Of a DNA stretch of 64,000 bases, positions 33,475-43,141 are shown piece after piece. The DNA is from Geodermatophilus ruber (lineage in GTDB: Bacteria > Actinomycetota > Actinomycetes > Mycobacteriales > Geodermatophilaceae): assembly GCF_900114385.1 (NCBI RefSeq), contig NZ_FOSW01000006.1:1-64000 (forward strand), read 5' to 3'. Each line of letters begins with the position of its first letter. Within the stretch, counting starts at the first letter, position 1. The position numbers were made by a program, and so were the translations under genes. Below the pieces are notes generated by a model that saw only the letters and a list, made by a program, of their open reading frames with translations, did no database searches and was not told the origin of the DNA.

Positions 33475-36378
33475 GTGAGCAGCCCCTCGGGAACCGGGCC
33501 CGATCTCTCCGACGCCGACCTGCTCGCCGCCCTGCGCCGCGCCGGGGTGGCCGACGTGGACGGCTCGGGGCTGGCTCGGGCGCTGTACTCCTCCGACGGC
33601 TCGCTGTACCGGGTGCTCCCGCGCGCCGTGGTGCGGCCGCGGCACCCCGACGAGCTGGACGCGGTGCTGGCCGTGTGCCGCGAACTGGCGGTGCCGCTCA
33701 CCGCCCGCGGGGCGGGCACCTCGATCGCGGGGAACGCGGTCGGCCCCGGCGTCGTCGTCGACACCAGCCGGCACCTCGCCCGGGTCCGGAACATCGACCC
33801 CGAGGCGCGGACGGCGACCGTCGACCCCGGCGTCGTGCAGGCGGCGCTGCAGGCGGCCGCCCAGCCGCACGGGCTGCGGTTCGGCCCCGACCCGAGCACC
33901 CACAACCGGTGCACGGTCGGCGGGATGATCGGCAACAACGCCTGCGGCTCGCGGGCCCTGGGCTACGGCCGGACGTCGGACAACGTGGTCGGCCTCGACG
34001 TCACCACCGGCGCCGGCGACCGGCTGACCCTCACCTCGCCGACGGCCTCCGTGGCCACACGGGCCCAGGATCCGGCGGCCACAGTGGCCACAGGGGCGGC
34101 CGGGGTGCTCGGGGAGCTGCAGCGACTGGTGGCGGGCGAGCTCGCGCTGCTCCGCACCGAGTTCGGTCGCTTCGGCCGGCAGGTGTCGGGCTACTCGCTG
34201 GAGCACCTGCTACCCGAGCGCGGCTTCGACGTCGCCAAGGCGCTGGTCGGCAGCGAGGGGACCCTGGTCCTGGTGCGCGGCGCGACCGTGCGGCTGGTCG
34301 CGGACGCCCCGCACCGCGGGCTGGTCGTGCTCGGCTACCCGTCGATGGCCGACGCCGCCGACGCGACCCCCACCCTGCTGCGGCACCGGCCCACCGCCTG
34401 CGAGGGCCTGGACCAGCGGATCGTGCAGCGGCTGCGCGACGTCCCGGCGGCGGTCGTGCCCGACCTGCCGCGCGGCGAGGGGTGGCTGATCGTCGAGCTC
34501 ACCGGCGCGAGCGCGGCCGAGGTGGCCGACGCGGCGCAGAAGGTGGTGGCCGACGCCGGCGCGCTGGACACCCTGGTGGTCACCGACCCGGCCGACGCGG
34601 CGGCGATCTGGCGGATCCGCGAGGACGGCGCGGGGCTGGCCGCCCGCACCTCCGACGGCCGCCCCGCCCACGCCGGCTGGGAGGACGCCGCCGTGCCCGT
34701 CGAGCATCTGGGCGCCTACCTGCGCGGCTTCGAGGCGCTGCTGACCGAGCACGGCCTGCAGGGGGTCCCCTACGGGCACTTCGGCGACGGCTGCGTGCAC
34801 GTCCGGATCGACTTCCCCTTCGGGCGCGGCGAGGACCGGGGGCGCGGCGCCTACCGCGCCTTCGTCACCGACGCGGCCGCGCTGGTGGCCCGCTTCGGCG
34901 GGTCGATCTCCGGGGAGCACGGCGACGGGCGGGCCCGCAGCGAGCTGCTGCCGCACATGTACTCCCCCGAGGCCCTGGGGCTGTTCGAGCGGGTGAAGGG
35001 GCTCTTCGACCCCGGCGACCTGCTCAACCCCGGGGTCCTGGTGCACCCGGCACGGATCGACGACGACATCCGGGTGGCCGCCGCCCCCCGCCTCACCGAG
35101 GGGCTGGCGCTGGCCTACCGCCACGACGGCGGGGACTTCAGCGCGGCGGTGCACCGCTGCACCGGCGTCGGCAAGTGCCGGGCCGACCTCGGCAGCGGCG
35201 GGGTGATGTGCCCGTCCTGGCCGGCGACGCGGGAGGAGAAGGACACCACCCGCGGCCGCGCGCGGGTGCTGCAGGAGATGCTCGCCCCCGGCGGTCCGGT
35301 GCGGGACTGGCGCTCGCCGGAGGTGCACGCCGCCCTGGACCTGTGCCTGTCCTGCAAGGGCTGCTCGCGGGACTGCCCGACCGGCGTGGACATGGCCGCC
35401 TACAAGGCCGAGGTGCTGCACCAGAGCTACCGGCGCCGGCTGCGGCCGCGCTCGCACTACACCCTGGGCCGGCTGCCCCGGTGGGCCGACCTGGCCGCCC
35501 GGGCACCCCGGCTGGTCAACGCGGTGATGGCCTCTCGGCTCGGCGGCCGGCTGGCCCGGTGGGGTGCCGGGGTGGACCGGCGTCGCAGCCTCCCGGCCTT
35601 CGCCGAGCAGACCTTCCGGCAGCGATGGCACGGCCGAGCCCCGGTGGAGGGCGGGCGGCCGGTGGCGCTGTGGGTGGACTCCTTCACCGACCATTTCGCC
35701 CCCGAGGTCGCCGAGGCCACCGTCGCCGTCCTCGAGGCGGCCGGCTACCGGGTGCTGGTGCCGCCGGCCGAGGCCTGCTGCGGGCTGACCTGGATCACCA
35801 CCGGCCAGCTCGACGCCGCGCGCCGCACCCTCGGACGCACGGTGGAGCTGCTCGCCCCGCTGGCCGAGGCCGGTATCCCGGTGGTCGGCGTGGAGCCCTC
35901 GTGCACCGCGGTCCTGCGCGGCGAGGCGCTCGAGCTGGTCGGGGGGCCGGCCGGGGGAGGCAACGCGGAACGGGTCGCCGCCGCCACCCGCACCCTGGCC
36001 GAGCTGCTCCGGGAGACGCCGGGCTTCACGCCGCCGTCCCTGGCCGGGGTGGAGGTGGTGGCCCAGCCGCACTGCCACCACCACGCGGTCCTGGGCTGGG
36101 CGGCCGACGAGCGGCTGCTGCGCGGGGCCGGCGCCGCGGTGCGCCGGCTGGGCGGCTGCTGCGGGCTGGCCGGCAACTGGGGCGTGGAGCGCGGCCACCA
36201 CGAGGTGTCCGTGGCGATCGCCGAGCAGCAGCTGCTGCCCGCGGTCCGGGAGGCCGGACCGGACGCGGTCGTGCTCGCCGACGGGTTCTCCTGCCGGACC
36301 CAGCTCGACCAGCTCGCCGGCCGCCGCGGCGTCCACCTCGCCGAGCTGCTCGCGGAGCGGCTGCCCGGGACCTCCTGA
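33475..36378 (+). CDS. FAD-linked oxidase/4Fe-4S ferredoxin fusion (D-lactate dehydrogenase-like)
   Basis: 967 residues from GTG. The N-terminal FAD-binding_4 domain has PLTARGAGTSIAGNAVGPGVVVD and GLRFGPDPSTHNRCTVGGMIGNNACG. The FAD-oxidase C domain follows to about 525, with the HGDGRARSELLP loop. Next come a ferredoxin-like part with CTGVGKC and LDLCLSCKGCSRDCPTGVDMAAYKAE, and two CCG domains with PAEACCGLTW and LGGCCGLAGNWG. This is the layout of large quinone-linked D-lactate or 2-hydroxyacid dehydrogenases. The substrate is inferred only from family. Confidence 0.9.
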   Translation: MSSPSGTGPDLSDADLLAALRRAGVADVDGSGLARALYSSDGSLYRVLPRAVVRPRHPDELDAVLAVCRELAVPLTARGAGTSIAGNAVGPGVVVDTSRHLARVRNIDPEARTATVDPGVVQAALQAAAQPHGLRFGPDPSTHNRCTVGGMIGNNACGSRALGYGRTSDNVVGLDVTTGAGDRLTLTSPTASVATRAQDPAATVATGAAGVLGELQRLVAGELALLRTEFGRFGRQVSGYSLEHLLPERGFDVAKALVGSEGTLVLVRGATVRLVADAPHRGLVVLGYPSMADAADATPTLLRHRPTACEGLDQRIVQRLRDVPAAVVPDLPRGEGWLIVELTGASAAEVADAAQKVVADAGALDTLVVTDPADAAAIWRIREDGAGLAARTSDGRPAHAGWEDAAVPVEHLGAYLRGFEALLTEHGLQGVPYGHFGDGCVHVRIDFPFGRGEDRGRGAYRAFVTDAAALVARFGGSISGEHGDGRARSELLPHMYSPEALGLFERVKGLFDPGDLLNPGVLVHPARIDDDIRVAAAPRLTEGLALAYRHDGGDFSAAVHRCTGVGKCRADLGSGGVMCPSWPATREEKDTTRGRARVLQEMLAPGGPVRDWRSPEVHAALDLCLSCKGCSRDCPTGVDMAAYKAEVLHQSYRRRLRPRSHYTLGRLPRWADLAARAPRLVNAVMASRLGGRLARWGAGVDRRRSLPAFAEQTFRQRWHGRAPVEGGRPVALWVDSFTDHFAPEVAEATVAVLEAAGYRVLVPPAEACCGLTWITTGQLDAARRTLGRTVELLAPLAEAGIPVVGVEPSCTAVLRGEALELVGGPAGGGNAERVAAATRTLAELLRETPGFTPPSLAGVEVVAQPHCHHHAVLGWAADERLLRGAGAAVRRLGGCCGLAGNWGVERGHHEVSVAIAEQQLLPAVREAGPDAVVLADGFSCRTQLDQLAGRRGVHLAELLAERLPGTS

Positions 36379-36472
36379 CGGCGCCGCCGCCGCCTGCCAC
36401 GACCGGGCCGTGGACCTCGCGGAGACGTGGCTGCCCGCCCGGGCGCGCCGGCCACGCCCCCCGCCCGGAGAT

Positions 36473-36538
36473 GATCATGGGGTTGTCGCACGCGATCACG
36501 CCGGGAGCGGCGTGTCCGCGTGCGACAACCCCATGATC
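36473..36538. terminator. Long perfect bidirectional terminator hairpin
   Basis: Bases 36473-36494 pair perfectly with 36517-36538 (22 bp), and an inner 6-bp stem CACGCC/GGCGTG (36497-36514) fills the loop. It lies between the stops of the dehydrogenase (36378) and the FabG-like gene (36560), which converge. Confidence 0.85.
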
Positions 36539-36559
36539 GACAGCGGGCTGCGGGCCGGG

Positions 36560-37330
36560 TCAGGCCTTCGGGCCGCCCGCGGCGTAGACCACCTGGCCGG
36601 AGACGAAGCCGGCACCCTCGCTGACGAAGAAGGACACCAGGTGGGCGATGTCCTCGGGCTGGCCCACCCGCTGCACCGGGATCTCCTTGGCGGCGCCGGC
36701 GATGAAGTCCTCGAACGGGATGCCGATCCGCTCGGCGGTCGCCTTGGTCATGTCCGTCTGGATGAAGCCGGGCGCGATCGCGTTGGCGGTCACCCCGAAC
36801 TTGCCCAGCTCGATGGCGAGGGTCTTGGTGAAGCCCTGCAGCCCGGCCTTGGCCGTGGAGTAGTTGGCCTGGCCGCGGTTGCCCAGCGCCGAGACGCTGG
36901 AGAGGTTGACGATCCGGCCCCACTTGGCGTCGATCATGTGCTTCTGCACCGCGCGGGTCATGAGGAACGCGCCGCGCAGGTGCACGTTCATGACGACGTC
37001 CCAGTCCGCCTCGGTCATCTTGAACAGCATGTTGTCCCGGGTGACCCCGGCGTTGTTGACCAGCACGGTCGGCGCACCGAGCTCGGCGGCGACCCGGGCG
37101 ACCGCGGCCTCGACCTGCTCGGCGTCGCTGACGTCCGCGCCGACGGCCAGGGCCCGGCCACCGGCGGCCTCGATGGCCTGCACGGTGTCCTTGCCCGCGG
37201 ACTCCTCCAGGTCCAGCACGCCCACCGCGCACCCGTCCTGCGCCAGCCGCAGCGCGGTGGCGGCCCCGATACCGCGGGCGGCGCCGGTCACGATGGCCAC
37301 GCGGGACCCGGTGCTGCTTGCCTCGCTCAT
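36560..37330 (-). CDS. Short-chain dehydrogenase, 3-oxoacyl-ACP reductase type
   Basis: 256 residues of the classical SDR family. The cofactor loop is TGAARGIGAATALRLA, with NNAGVTRDNMLFKMTEADWD and the catalytic Ser-Tyr-Lys in NLSSVSALGNRGQANYSTAKAGL. The ending FVSGQVVYAAGGP is FabG-like. DNMLFKM and the close match to FabG/PhaB suggest reduction of 3-oxoacyl thioesters. No fatty-acid or PHA gene adjoins it, so the pathway is undecided. Confidence 0.88.
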   Translation of the reverse strand: MSEASSTGSRVAIVTGAARGIGAATALRLAQDGCAVGVLDLEESAGKDTVQAIEAAGGRALAVGADVSDAEQVEAAVARVAAELGAPTVLVNNAGVTRDNMLFKMTEADWDVVMNVHLRGAFLMTRAVQKHMIDAKWGRIVNLSSVSALGNRGQANYSTAKAGLQGFTKTLAIELGKFGVTANAIAPGFIQTDMTKATAERIGIPFEDFIAGAAKEIPVQRVGQPEDIAHLVSFFVSEGAGFVSGQVVYAAGGPKA

Positions 37331-37425
37331 ACGTGTTCCTTCCCGTCTGCAACCGTCCGACTGCTCGGGGGACACGGTACGTCCGCGCCCTCCCGGCCCT
37401 ACCGGCCGGTAGCGGACGGCGCGGG

Positions 37426-37845
37426 TCAGGGCCAGATCGAGGCGATGATGATCGCCGCGACCGCCAGCTGCATCGCCGCGAGCACCAGGCTGGCCGGGTG
37501 GAACGGGACCTCGGTGACGTGCTGGCCCAGCCGGCCGGGGGTGATGAGGTCGAGCACGAGGAAAGCCACCGCCTGCAGCAGGACGCCCAGCACCCCGAAC
37601 ACGACGGTCCACAGCAACGCCGGGCCGAAGCCGCTGGTCGCGTTCGTCCAGATCGCGGCGAAGACCACGGCGCCCTGGCCGAGGAACCCGGCGGCGAGGA
37701 CCAGCCCGGCGTTGACCGAGCGCTGCTCGTGGATGTGCCGGCCCAGGTGACCGGGGGTGAGCAGGTCGAGGACGAAGAACCCGAGGGTCAGCAGCGCGAT
37801 GCCGACTCCGGTGTAGGCGACGGCGTAGCCGATGCTGGCCAGCAC
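37426..37845 (-). CDS. DUF350 membrane protein
   Basis: 139 residues with four membrane helices forming two repeats. Each repeat contains the DUF350 turn: FFVLDLLTPGHLGRHIHEQRS and LVLDLITPGRLGQHVTEVP. Helices one, two, three and four start near residues 5, 45, 75 and 115. The family is widespread and its function unknown. Confidence 0.88.
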   Translation of the reverse strand: MLASIGYAVAYTGVGIALLTLGFFVLDLLTPGHLGRHIHEQRSVNAGLVLAAGFLGQGAVVFAAIWTNATSGFGPALLWTVVFGVLGVLLQAVAFLVLDLITPGRLGQHVTEVPFHPASLVLAAMQLAVAAIIIASIWP

Positions 37846-37884
37846 GGGCGGGACCTCCAGGGCAGGGGGCGGCGGACCACAGGT

Positions 37885-38382
37885 CTACCGCACCGGCCTC
37901 CACTCGTCGGTGGCGGCATGCCCACTCCCGGGCCGGACGACCTCCACCCGGTCGAACCCCTCGGCCGTGGACGGCGGCACGAACCGCTTCGCCGTGCCGT
38001 AGAGCCCGGCCGGCGGTACCCGGGCCCGGCCGGCGCGGGCCGCGTTGCGCTCGGCGCTGGTGGTCACCGGGGTGTCCAGCCAGACCGCCCGGACGGCGGC
38101 ACCGGCCGCCCGGGCCGCGGCCACCAGGGGCGCGCGGTCCTCGGGCGTGGGGTTGGTGTTGTCCACGACGACGCTCTCGCCCCCGGCGAGCAGCTCCGCG
38201 ACCACCCGCCGCTGGCGGGCCTCGCGGCGCCGGGCGTTGGGCCAGTGGTCCTTGCTGACCACCACGTGGGTGCCGGCCAGGTGCTCGCCCACCCAGGTGG
38301 ACTTGCCGCTGCCCTGCACGCCGGCCATCACGACCAGCTCCGGCCCCCTCCTCGACGCCCCCGGGCCCGGGAGGGGGTCCAT
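37885..38382 (-). CDS. P-loop kinase/ATPase (polynucleotide-kinase-like)
   Basis: 165 residues. Walker A is VVMAGVQGSGKSTWV near residue 20. VVVSKDHWPNARRR and VVVDNTNPTPEDRAPLVAAARAAGA follow as in T4 Pnkp-like and zeta-toxin-like AAA kinases, with a lid segment rich in arginine. It is compact and lacks a phosphatase domain. The phosphate acceptor (nucleic acid, nucleotide or small molecule) is unknown. It ends near DUF350 and starts 2 bp after the stop of the next upstream gene. Confidence 0.82.
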   Translation of the reverse strand: MDPLPGPGASRRGPELVVMAGVQGSGKSTWVGEHLAGTHVVVSKDHWPNARRREARQRRVVAELLAGGESVVVDNTNPTPEDRAPLVAAARAAGAAVRAVWLDTPVTTSAERNAARAGRARVPPAGLYGTAKRFVPPSTAEGFDRVEVVRPGSGHAATDEWRPVR

Positions 38383-38384
38383 CC

Positions 38385-38648
38385 TCAGGCGGACGGCCGC
38401 AGCGGCGTGACCGCCGCGTCGTCGTCCAGCGCCGGCCGGGGGGCCGGGTGCTCCACCAGCGCGAGGACCCGGCCGGACATGAACCGGGCCGTGCGGACCG
38501 CGGTGCCCCCGCGGGTGCTCTCGGTGACCTCCACCAGCCCGCGGCCGTGGGTGACGTCCACCCGCCGCCCGGCCCGGGTGGCCTCGATCTCGTACGTGCG
38601 GGTGCTGCCGCCGGCGTCGATCACGACCTCTACGCGGTCGCCCTTCAT
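38385..38648 (-). CDS. Small beta-rich hypothetical protein
   Basis: 87 residues from an ATG with GGAGG 7 bases upstream. Alternating strands (RVEVVIDAGGSTRTYEIEATRAGRRVDVTHGRGLVEVTE) suggest a small beta barrel or sheet, followed by a Pro/Ala tail. No family is recognised. It is 2 bp from the kinase gene and is probably cotranscribed with it. Confidence 0.6.
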   Translation of the reverse strand: MKGDRVEVVIDAGGSTRTYEIEATRAGRRVDVTHGRGLVEVTESTRGGTAVRTARFMSGRVLALVEHPAPRPALDDDAAVTPLRPSA

Positions 38649-38688
38649 CGCATGCCTCCGAAGACGTCTCGCCGGGCCGTGCGCCCGA

Positions 38689-40035
38689 CTACGTGTCAAC
38701 GTCCTCCGGGGGTCCGACATTCCCCGCTGACCTGGGCGTTCCCTCCTCGGAGGACCGTCGGTGGGGGCGCGGGACGTGCAGCGCGCGGACCGCGGCCAGC
38801 GCCGCCCGGCGGGCGTCGGCCCGCTGCCGGGCGCGGCTGGTCCGGGGCGCCCGGGGTTCCTCGCGCAGCAGCGCGTCCAGCCAGTGCCCGCGCGGGTCGA
38901 CGTCCACCAGCAACGCCTTGACCAGCAGGGTCAGCGGGATGGCCAGCAGCGCACCGAGCGCCCCCAGCACCCAGCCCCAGAACAGCAGCGCGACGAACGT
39001 GACGGTCATCGACAGCCCGACCGAGTCGCCGACGAACCGGGGCTGGACCAGCGTCTGGACGACGAAGTTCAGCAGCGAGTAGACCGCGACGACGATCCAG
39101 AACGCGGTCCATCCGCCGGCCAGCAGGGCCAGGATCGCCGGCGGCACCAGGCCGAGGACGAACCCGATGTTCGGCACGTAGTTGGTGATGAAGGCCAGCA
39201 GCCCCCACACCACCGGCAGCGGGATCCCGAGGACGGCCAGCGCGATCGTGTCGCCGATCGCGACGACCCCCCCGAACACCGTGCTGACCAGCAGGTAGCT
39301 GCGGGTGCCGCGGGCGAACAGCCCCAGGGCGATCGGCAGGTGCGGCCGCTCGGCGGCGACCAGCGCCAGCCGCCGGCCGAACCCCCCGGACTCGATGGAG
39401 AGGAACACCAGCGCCGACAGCAGCAGGACCAGCGTGGTGGCCGCGTCGGTGAGCCGGGACAGCAGCCCGGTGGCCACGCCGACCAGCTGGCTGTAGTCGA
39501 ACTGGGCGACCAGGTCGGAGAGCTGGCCGGAGGCGATCCCCGCGTCGTTGAGATCGGCGACCACCTGGGCCAGGAGCACCTCGGCCTGGCCGGCGTAGTC
39601 CGGCAGCAGCGCCGCGAACTGGGCTATGGACACCACCAGGAGCGCCACGAAGGCCAGCAGCACGGTCCAGACCAGGACCAGCAGCACGGTGGCGCTGGCC
39701 CACCGCGGCCAGCCGTGCCGCTGCAGGAAGCGCTGGACCGGCATGAGCGCGACGACCACGACCAGGGCGAGGAGCACCGGGCCGACCAGCCAGGCCAGGG
39801 ACCGGACGCCGGCGATCACGACGGTCGCAGCCGCCCCACCGACCAGCAGCACCAGCCAGCGCGGGATCCCCCCGGTCGACGGGGCGGCGAGCTCCTCGGA
39901 GCGGGCCGGGCCGCCGTCCCCGGCGGTCTCCTGGCCGGCCTTCACCTCGGCCACGTCGGCCGGAGACAGCGCCGTGGCACCGGCGGCCCGGGCGCAGGCA
40001 GCGCCCCCCTGCGACAGCCCCCGCTGCGCGACCAT
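38689..40035 (-). CDS. AI-2E family transporter (PerM-like permease)
   Basis: 448 residues. Eight membrane helices follow a charged N-terminus (helix 1 near residue 60). The family signature is a large central soluble loop (about 145-195), and the conserved VFGGVVAIGDTIALAVLGIPLPVVWGLLAFITNYVPNIGFVLGL and QTLVQPRFVGDSVGLSMTVTFVALLFWGWVLGALGALLAIPL are present. The C-terminal tail is long and basic. Members export autoinducer-2 or act as Na+/H+ antiporters; the substrate here is unknown. A second paralogue lies at 55971. Confidence 0.9.
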   Translation of the reverse strand: MVAQRGLSQGGAACARAAGATALSPADVAEVKAGQETAGDGGPARSEELAAPSTGGIPRWLVLLVGGAAATVVIAGVRSLAWLVGPVLLALVVVVALMPVQRFLQRHGWPRWASATVLLVLVWTVLLAFVALLVVSIAQFAALLPDYAGQAEVLLAQVVADLNDAGIASGQLSDLVAQFDYSQLVGVATGLLSRLTDAATTLVLLLSALVFLSIESGGFGRRLALVAAERPHLPIALGLFARGTRSYLLVSTVFGGVVAIGDTIALAVLGIPLPVVWGLLAFITNYVPNIGFVLGLVPPAILALLAGGWTAFWIVVAVYSLLNFVVQTLVQPRFVGDSVGLSMTVTFVALLFWGWVLGALGALLAIPLTLLVKALLVDVDPRGHWLDALLREEPRAPRTSRARQRADARRAALAAVRALHVPRPHRRSSEEGTPRSAGNVGPPEDVDT

Positions 40036-40190
40036 CGTTCCCGCTCCGCCGGCTCAGGCCGTGCGGCGGGAGCGGTCGGACCCGTGCCTGCAGGACGTCC
40101 CGATGCCGGTGGCGACCATGAGCCCTCCGCTCTCCCCCCGTGCGGCGCCGCACTCTCTGGGCCCCAGCCTGACATGTCGGGGCCGCTTCC

Positions 40191-40601
40191 TCAGGACTCC
40201 CCACCGTCCAGCAGCGCCGTCATGTCGGGCAGGCCGAAGAACGCGGCGGTCTCCCGGGCGGTGGGACCCCCGGCGTCGGGATCGGCGCCCGCGGCGAGCA
40301 GCTGCCGGACGGTGTCGGCGGACTGCTTGAAGACCGCGGCGGCCAGCGCCGTCTGGCCGCGGTCGTTGACCCGCCCGGGGTCGGCGCCGCGGGACAGCAG
40401 CGCGGCCACGGTGTCGGGGTGCCCGCGGTAGGCGGCCAGCAGCAGCAGGGTGTCGCCCTTGTCGTTGGTCAGGTTCGCGGGCACGCCCGCGTCGACGTAG
40501 GCCGCCAGCTCCTCGGTGTACCCACCGCGGGCCAGGTCGAAGACCCGACCGGCCAGCTCGATGACGCCCGGGTCGATCCCGCCGCCCTGCTCCTCGGTCA
40601 C
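40191..40601 (-). CDS. Ankyrin-repeat protein
   Basis: 136 residues with three ankyrin repeats: KGDTLLLLAAYRGHPDTVAALLSRGADP, RGQTALAAAVFKQSADTVRQLLAAGADP and a shorter TARETAAFFGLPDMTALL. It is a soluble binding scaffold. It starts 33 bp after the hypE stop on the same strand, so it may be read through from the hydrogenase operon, but ankyrin proteins of this type are also found elsewhere. Confidence 0.85.
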   Translation of the reverse strand: MTEEQGGGIDPGVIELAGRVFDLARGGYTEELAAYVDAGVPANLTNDKGDTLLLLAAYRGHPDTVAALLSRGADPGRVNDRGQTALAAAVFKQSADTVRQLLAAGADPDAGGPTARETAAFFGLPDMTALLDGGES

Positions 40602-40634
40602 GAGCCGAGCGTAGGAGGTCCCGGCGGGGACGGC

Positions 40635-41717
40635 TCAGCAGATGCGCGGCAGCTGCTCCCCGGCCGGCAGGTCGACCACCCGCGTACCGCCGAGGCCGGT
40701 GCGCGCCACCACCATGCCGGGGTGCCGGTCGACGACCGTGCCGATCACCGCGGCGGCCGTGCCCTCCGGCCGGGCCCGCATCGCGGCCAGCACCTGCTCG
40801 GCACCCTCCGGCGGCACGAAGGCGACCAGCAGCCCCTCGTTGGCCACGTAGAACGGGTCCAGCCCCAGCAGCGCGCAGGCGTCGACGACCGGGGCCGGCA
40901 CCGGCACCTGCCGCTCCACCAGTTCGACGCCCACCCCGGCGGTGCGGGCGATCTCGTTGAGCGCGGCCGCCAGCCCGCCCCGCGTCGGGTCGCGCAGCAC
41001 GTGCACGTCCACGCCGGTGTCCAGCATCGCCGCGACCAGCCCGTGCAACGGGGCGGTGTCGCTCTCCACCGTCGTCCCGAACGCCAGCCCCTCGCGGCAG
41101 CTGAGCACCGCCACGCCGTGCCGGCCGACCTCCCCGCTGACCAGCACCACGTCGCCGGGCCGGGCCCGGCCCGGCCGGATGTCGGCGCCCTCGCGCACCA
41201 GCCCGACGCCGGTGGTGGTCACGTAGACCCGGTCGCCGTGACCGGCGTCGACGACCTTGGTGTCGCCGGTGACCACCGCGACGCCCGCCGCCCGGGCCGC
41301 CGCGCCCAGCGCGGTGGCCACCCGGCCCAGCTCGGCCAGGGCCGTCCCCTCCTCGACGATGAACGCCGTCGACAGGGCCAGCGGCACCGCACCGGACATG
41401 GCCAGGTCGTTGACCGTGCCGTTGACCGCCAGGTCGCCGATGCTGCCGCCGGGGAAGAACAGCGGGCGGACGACGAAGGAGTCGGTGGAGAACGCCACCC
41501 GCGCGGCCCCGACCGGCAGGACGGCGGAGTCGGTCAGCTCCCCCTGACCGCCGAACGCCGGGCGGAAGAGGTGCTCGACGAGCTCCCCCGACATCTGCCC
41601 ACCGCCGCCGTGCCCCATGACGATCGTCGGCGAGTCGGCCAGGGGCAGCGGGCAGCTCCAGCCGGTGATGTCCGGGCGGTCGCCGGCCCGGGCGGGCGGG
41701 GCGACGTGATCAGCCAC
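40635..41717 (-). CDS. hypE: Hydrogenase maturation protein HypE
   Basis: 360 residues from GTG; its start overlaps hypD by 8 bases. HypE dehydrates the carbamoyl group on its C-terminal cysteine to the cyanide ligand of the Ni-Fe site. The C-terminal PRIC with the essential last cysteine is present. [51 protein letters not shown] and [20 protein letters not shown] are typical of the PurM-like ATPase domain. It is the last hyp gene. Confidence 0.96.
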   Translation of the reverse strand: MADHVAPPARAGDRPDITGWSCPLPLADSPTIVMGHGGGGQMSGELVEHLFRPAFGGQGELTDSAVLPVGAARVAFSTDSFVVRPLFFPGGSIGDLAVNGTVNDLAMSGAVPLALSTAFIVEEGTALAELGRVATALGAAARAAGVAVVTGDTKVVDAGHGDRVYVTTTGVGLVREGADIRPGRARPGDVVLVSGEVGRHGVAVLSCREGLAFGTTVESDTAPLHGLVAAMLDTGVDVHVLRDPTRGGLAAALNEIARTAGVGVELVERQVPVPAPVVDACALLGLDPFYVANEGLLVAFVPPEGAEQVLAAMRARPEGTAAAVIGTVVDRHPGMVVARTGLGGTRVVDLPAGEQLPRIC

Positions 41718-42834
41718 GGCGAGCGCCCGTCGGTTCCGGCTCCAGCAGTTCCAGCCGCCGGTAGAGGTAGTAGGCCGCGCACGCGCCCTCGGAGCTGACC
41801 ATGGTCGCGCCCAGCGGGTTGCGCGGCGTGCACTCGTGCCCGAACGCGGCGCACTCGTGCGGCTTGATCAGCCCCTGCAGCACCTCGCCGGAGCGGCAGA
41901 CCGCGGATTCGTCGGTGTGCAGCCCGCCGACGTCGAAGCGGGCCTCCGCGTCGAACTCCCGGTAGGCGTCGGCCAGCCGCCAGCCGCTGTCCGGGATGAC
42001 GCCGATGCCCCGCCAGGCCCGGTCGGTGACCTCGAAGACGTCCCGCAGCATCGCCTGGGCGGCCGGGTTGCCCTCGGGCGGCACGGCCCGGCGGTAGGCG
42101 TTCTCGACCTCGTGCCGGCCCTCCTCGAGCTGGGCCACGGTGCGCCGGATCCCCTCGAGGACGTCCAGCGGCTCGAACCCGGTGACCACGATCGGCACCC
42201 CGTAGCGCTGCGCCAGCGGCGGGTACTCCCGGGTGCCCATGACGCTGCACACGTGCCCGGCGGCGAGGAAGCCCTGCACCCGGCAGGACGGCGACTCCAT
42301 GATCGCCGCGATCGCCGGCGGCACCAGCACGTGGCTGACCAGCAGCGAGAAGTTGCCGATGCCCAGCCGCCGGGCCTCGTACACCGTCATCGCGTTGGCC
42401 GGGGCGGTGGTCTCGAAGCCGATACCGAAGAAGACCACCTGCCGGTCGGGCTGCTCCCGGGCCAGCTGCAGGGCGTCCAGCGGGGAGTAGACGACCCGCA
42501 CGTCCCCGCCGGCGCTCTTCACCCGGAACAGGTCCGCGTCGCTGCCCGGCACCCGCAGCATGTCCCCGAAGGAGCAGAAGGTGACCTCCGGCCGGGCGGC
42601 GATCGCCAGCGCCTTGTCGATCAGCTCCAGCGGGGTGACGCACACCGGGCAGCCGGGTCCGTGGATCATCTCGATCCCGTCGGGCAGCAGCTGGTCGATG
42701 CCGTGGCGGATGATCGAGTGCGTCTGGCCGCCGCAGACCTCCATGAGCGCCCACGGCCGGGTGGTCAGCGCCGCGATCCGGTCCAGCAGCCGCCGGGCCA
42801 GGTCCGGATCGCTGAACTCGTCGAGGTACTTCAC
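41710..42834 (-). CDS. hypD: Hydrogenase maturation protein HypD
   Basis: 374 residues from a GTG overlapping the hypC stop (GTGA). HypD holds a 4Fe-4S cluster and, with HypC, the scaffold on which Fe(CN)2CO is built. The conserved [29 protein letters not shown] and [14 protein letters not shown] are present, as is [25 protein letters not shown] with the cluster cysteines near the end. Confidence 0.97.
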   Translation of the reverse strand: MKYLDEFSDPDLARRLLDRIAALTTRPWALMEVCGGQTHSIIRHGIDQLLPDGIEMIHGPGCPVCVTPLELIDKALAIAARPEVTFCSFGDMLRVPGSDADLFRVKSAGGDVRVVYSPLDALQLAREQPDRQVVFFGIGFETTAPANAMTVYEARRLGIGNFSLLVSHVLVPPAIAAIMESPSCRVQGFLAAGHVCSVMGTREYPPLAQRYGVPIVVTGFEPLDVLEGIRRTVAQLEEGRHEVENAYRRAVPPEGNPAAQAMLRDVFEVTDRAWRGIGVIPDSGWRLADAYREFDAEARFDVGGLHTDESAVCRSGEVLQGLIKPHECAAFGHECTPRNPLGATMVSSEGACAAYYLYRRLELLEPEPTGARRG

Positions 42835-43136
42835 GGTCGTCCCTCCCCCTCGGCCGGCCCGCGGCCGGCCTGCCGCGCCGCGGCGGTGAACCCGTCGCCG
42901 AACTCCTCCTCGAGCACCCCGAGCCGCTCGAACTCGGCCAGGCTCTCCAGCGCGGAGCGCTCGTCGAGCCGCTGGATGGCGAAGCCGACGTGCACGATCA
43001 CGTAGTCGCCGTGCACCACCTCGGGCAGGTACTGCAGGCAGACCTGCTTGCGGACCCCGCCGAAGTCGACCTCGGCCATGGCCGTGCCGTCCCGGTCGTA
43101 CCGCCCCACCACCCGACCCGGTACCGCGAGGCACAT
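42831..43136 (-). CDS. hypC: Hydrogenase maturation chaperone HypC
   Basis: 101 residues starting MCLAVPGRV. The start is the ATG at 43136 and not the GTG three codons upstream, because the cysteine after the initiator Met is the essential iron ligand. AGGAG is 8 bases upstream. The body matches HypC/HupF ([37 protein letters not shown]). The C-terminal 25 residues are an extra charged tail. Confidence 0.96.
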   Translation of the reverse strand: MCLAVPGRVVGRYDRDGTAMAEVDFGGVRKQVCLQYLPEVVHGDYVIVHVGFAIQRLDERSALESLAEFERLGVLEEEFGDGFTAAARQAGRGPAEGEGRP

Positions 43137-43141
43137 GGCGC

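Noticed and set aside
32568-36536. Plus-strand frame of 1322 codons across kinase, regulator and dehydrogenase
   Set aside because: It runs in a second frame through three recognised genes and is Arg/Ala/Gly-rich low-complexity, the usual result of few stops at high GC.
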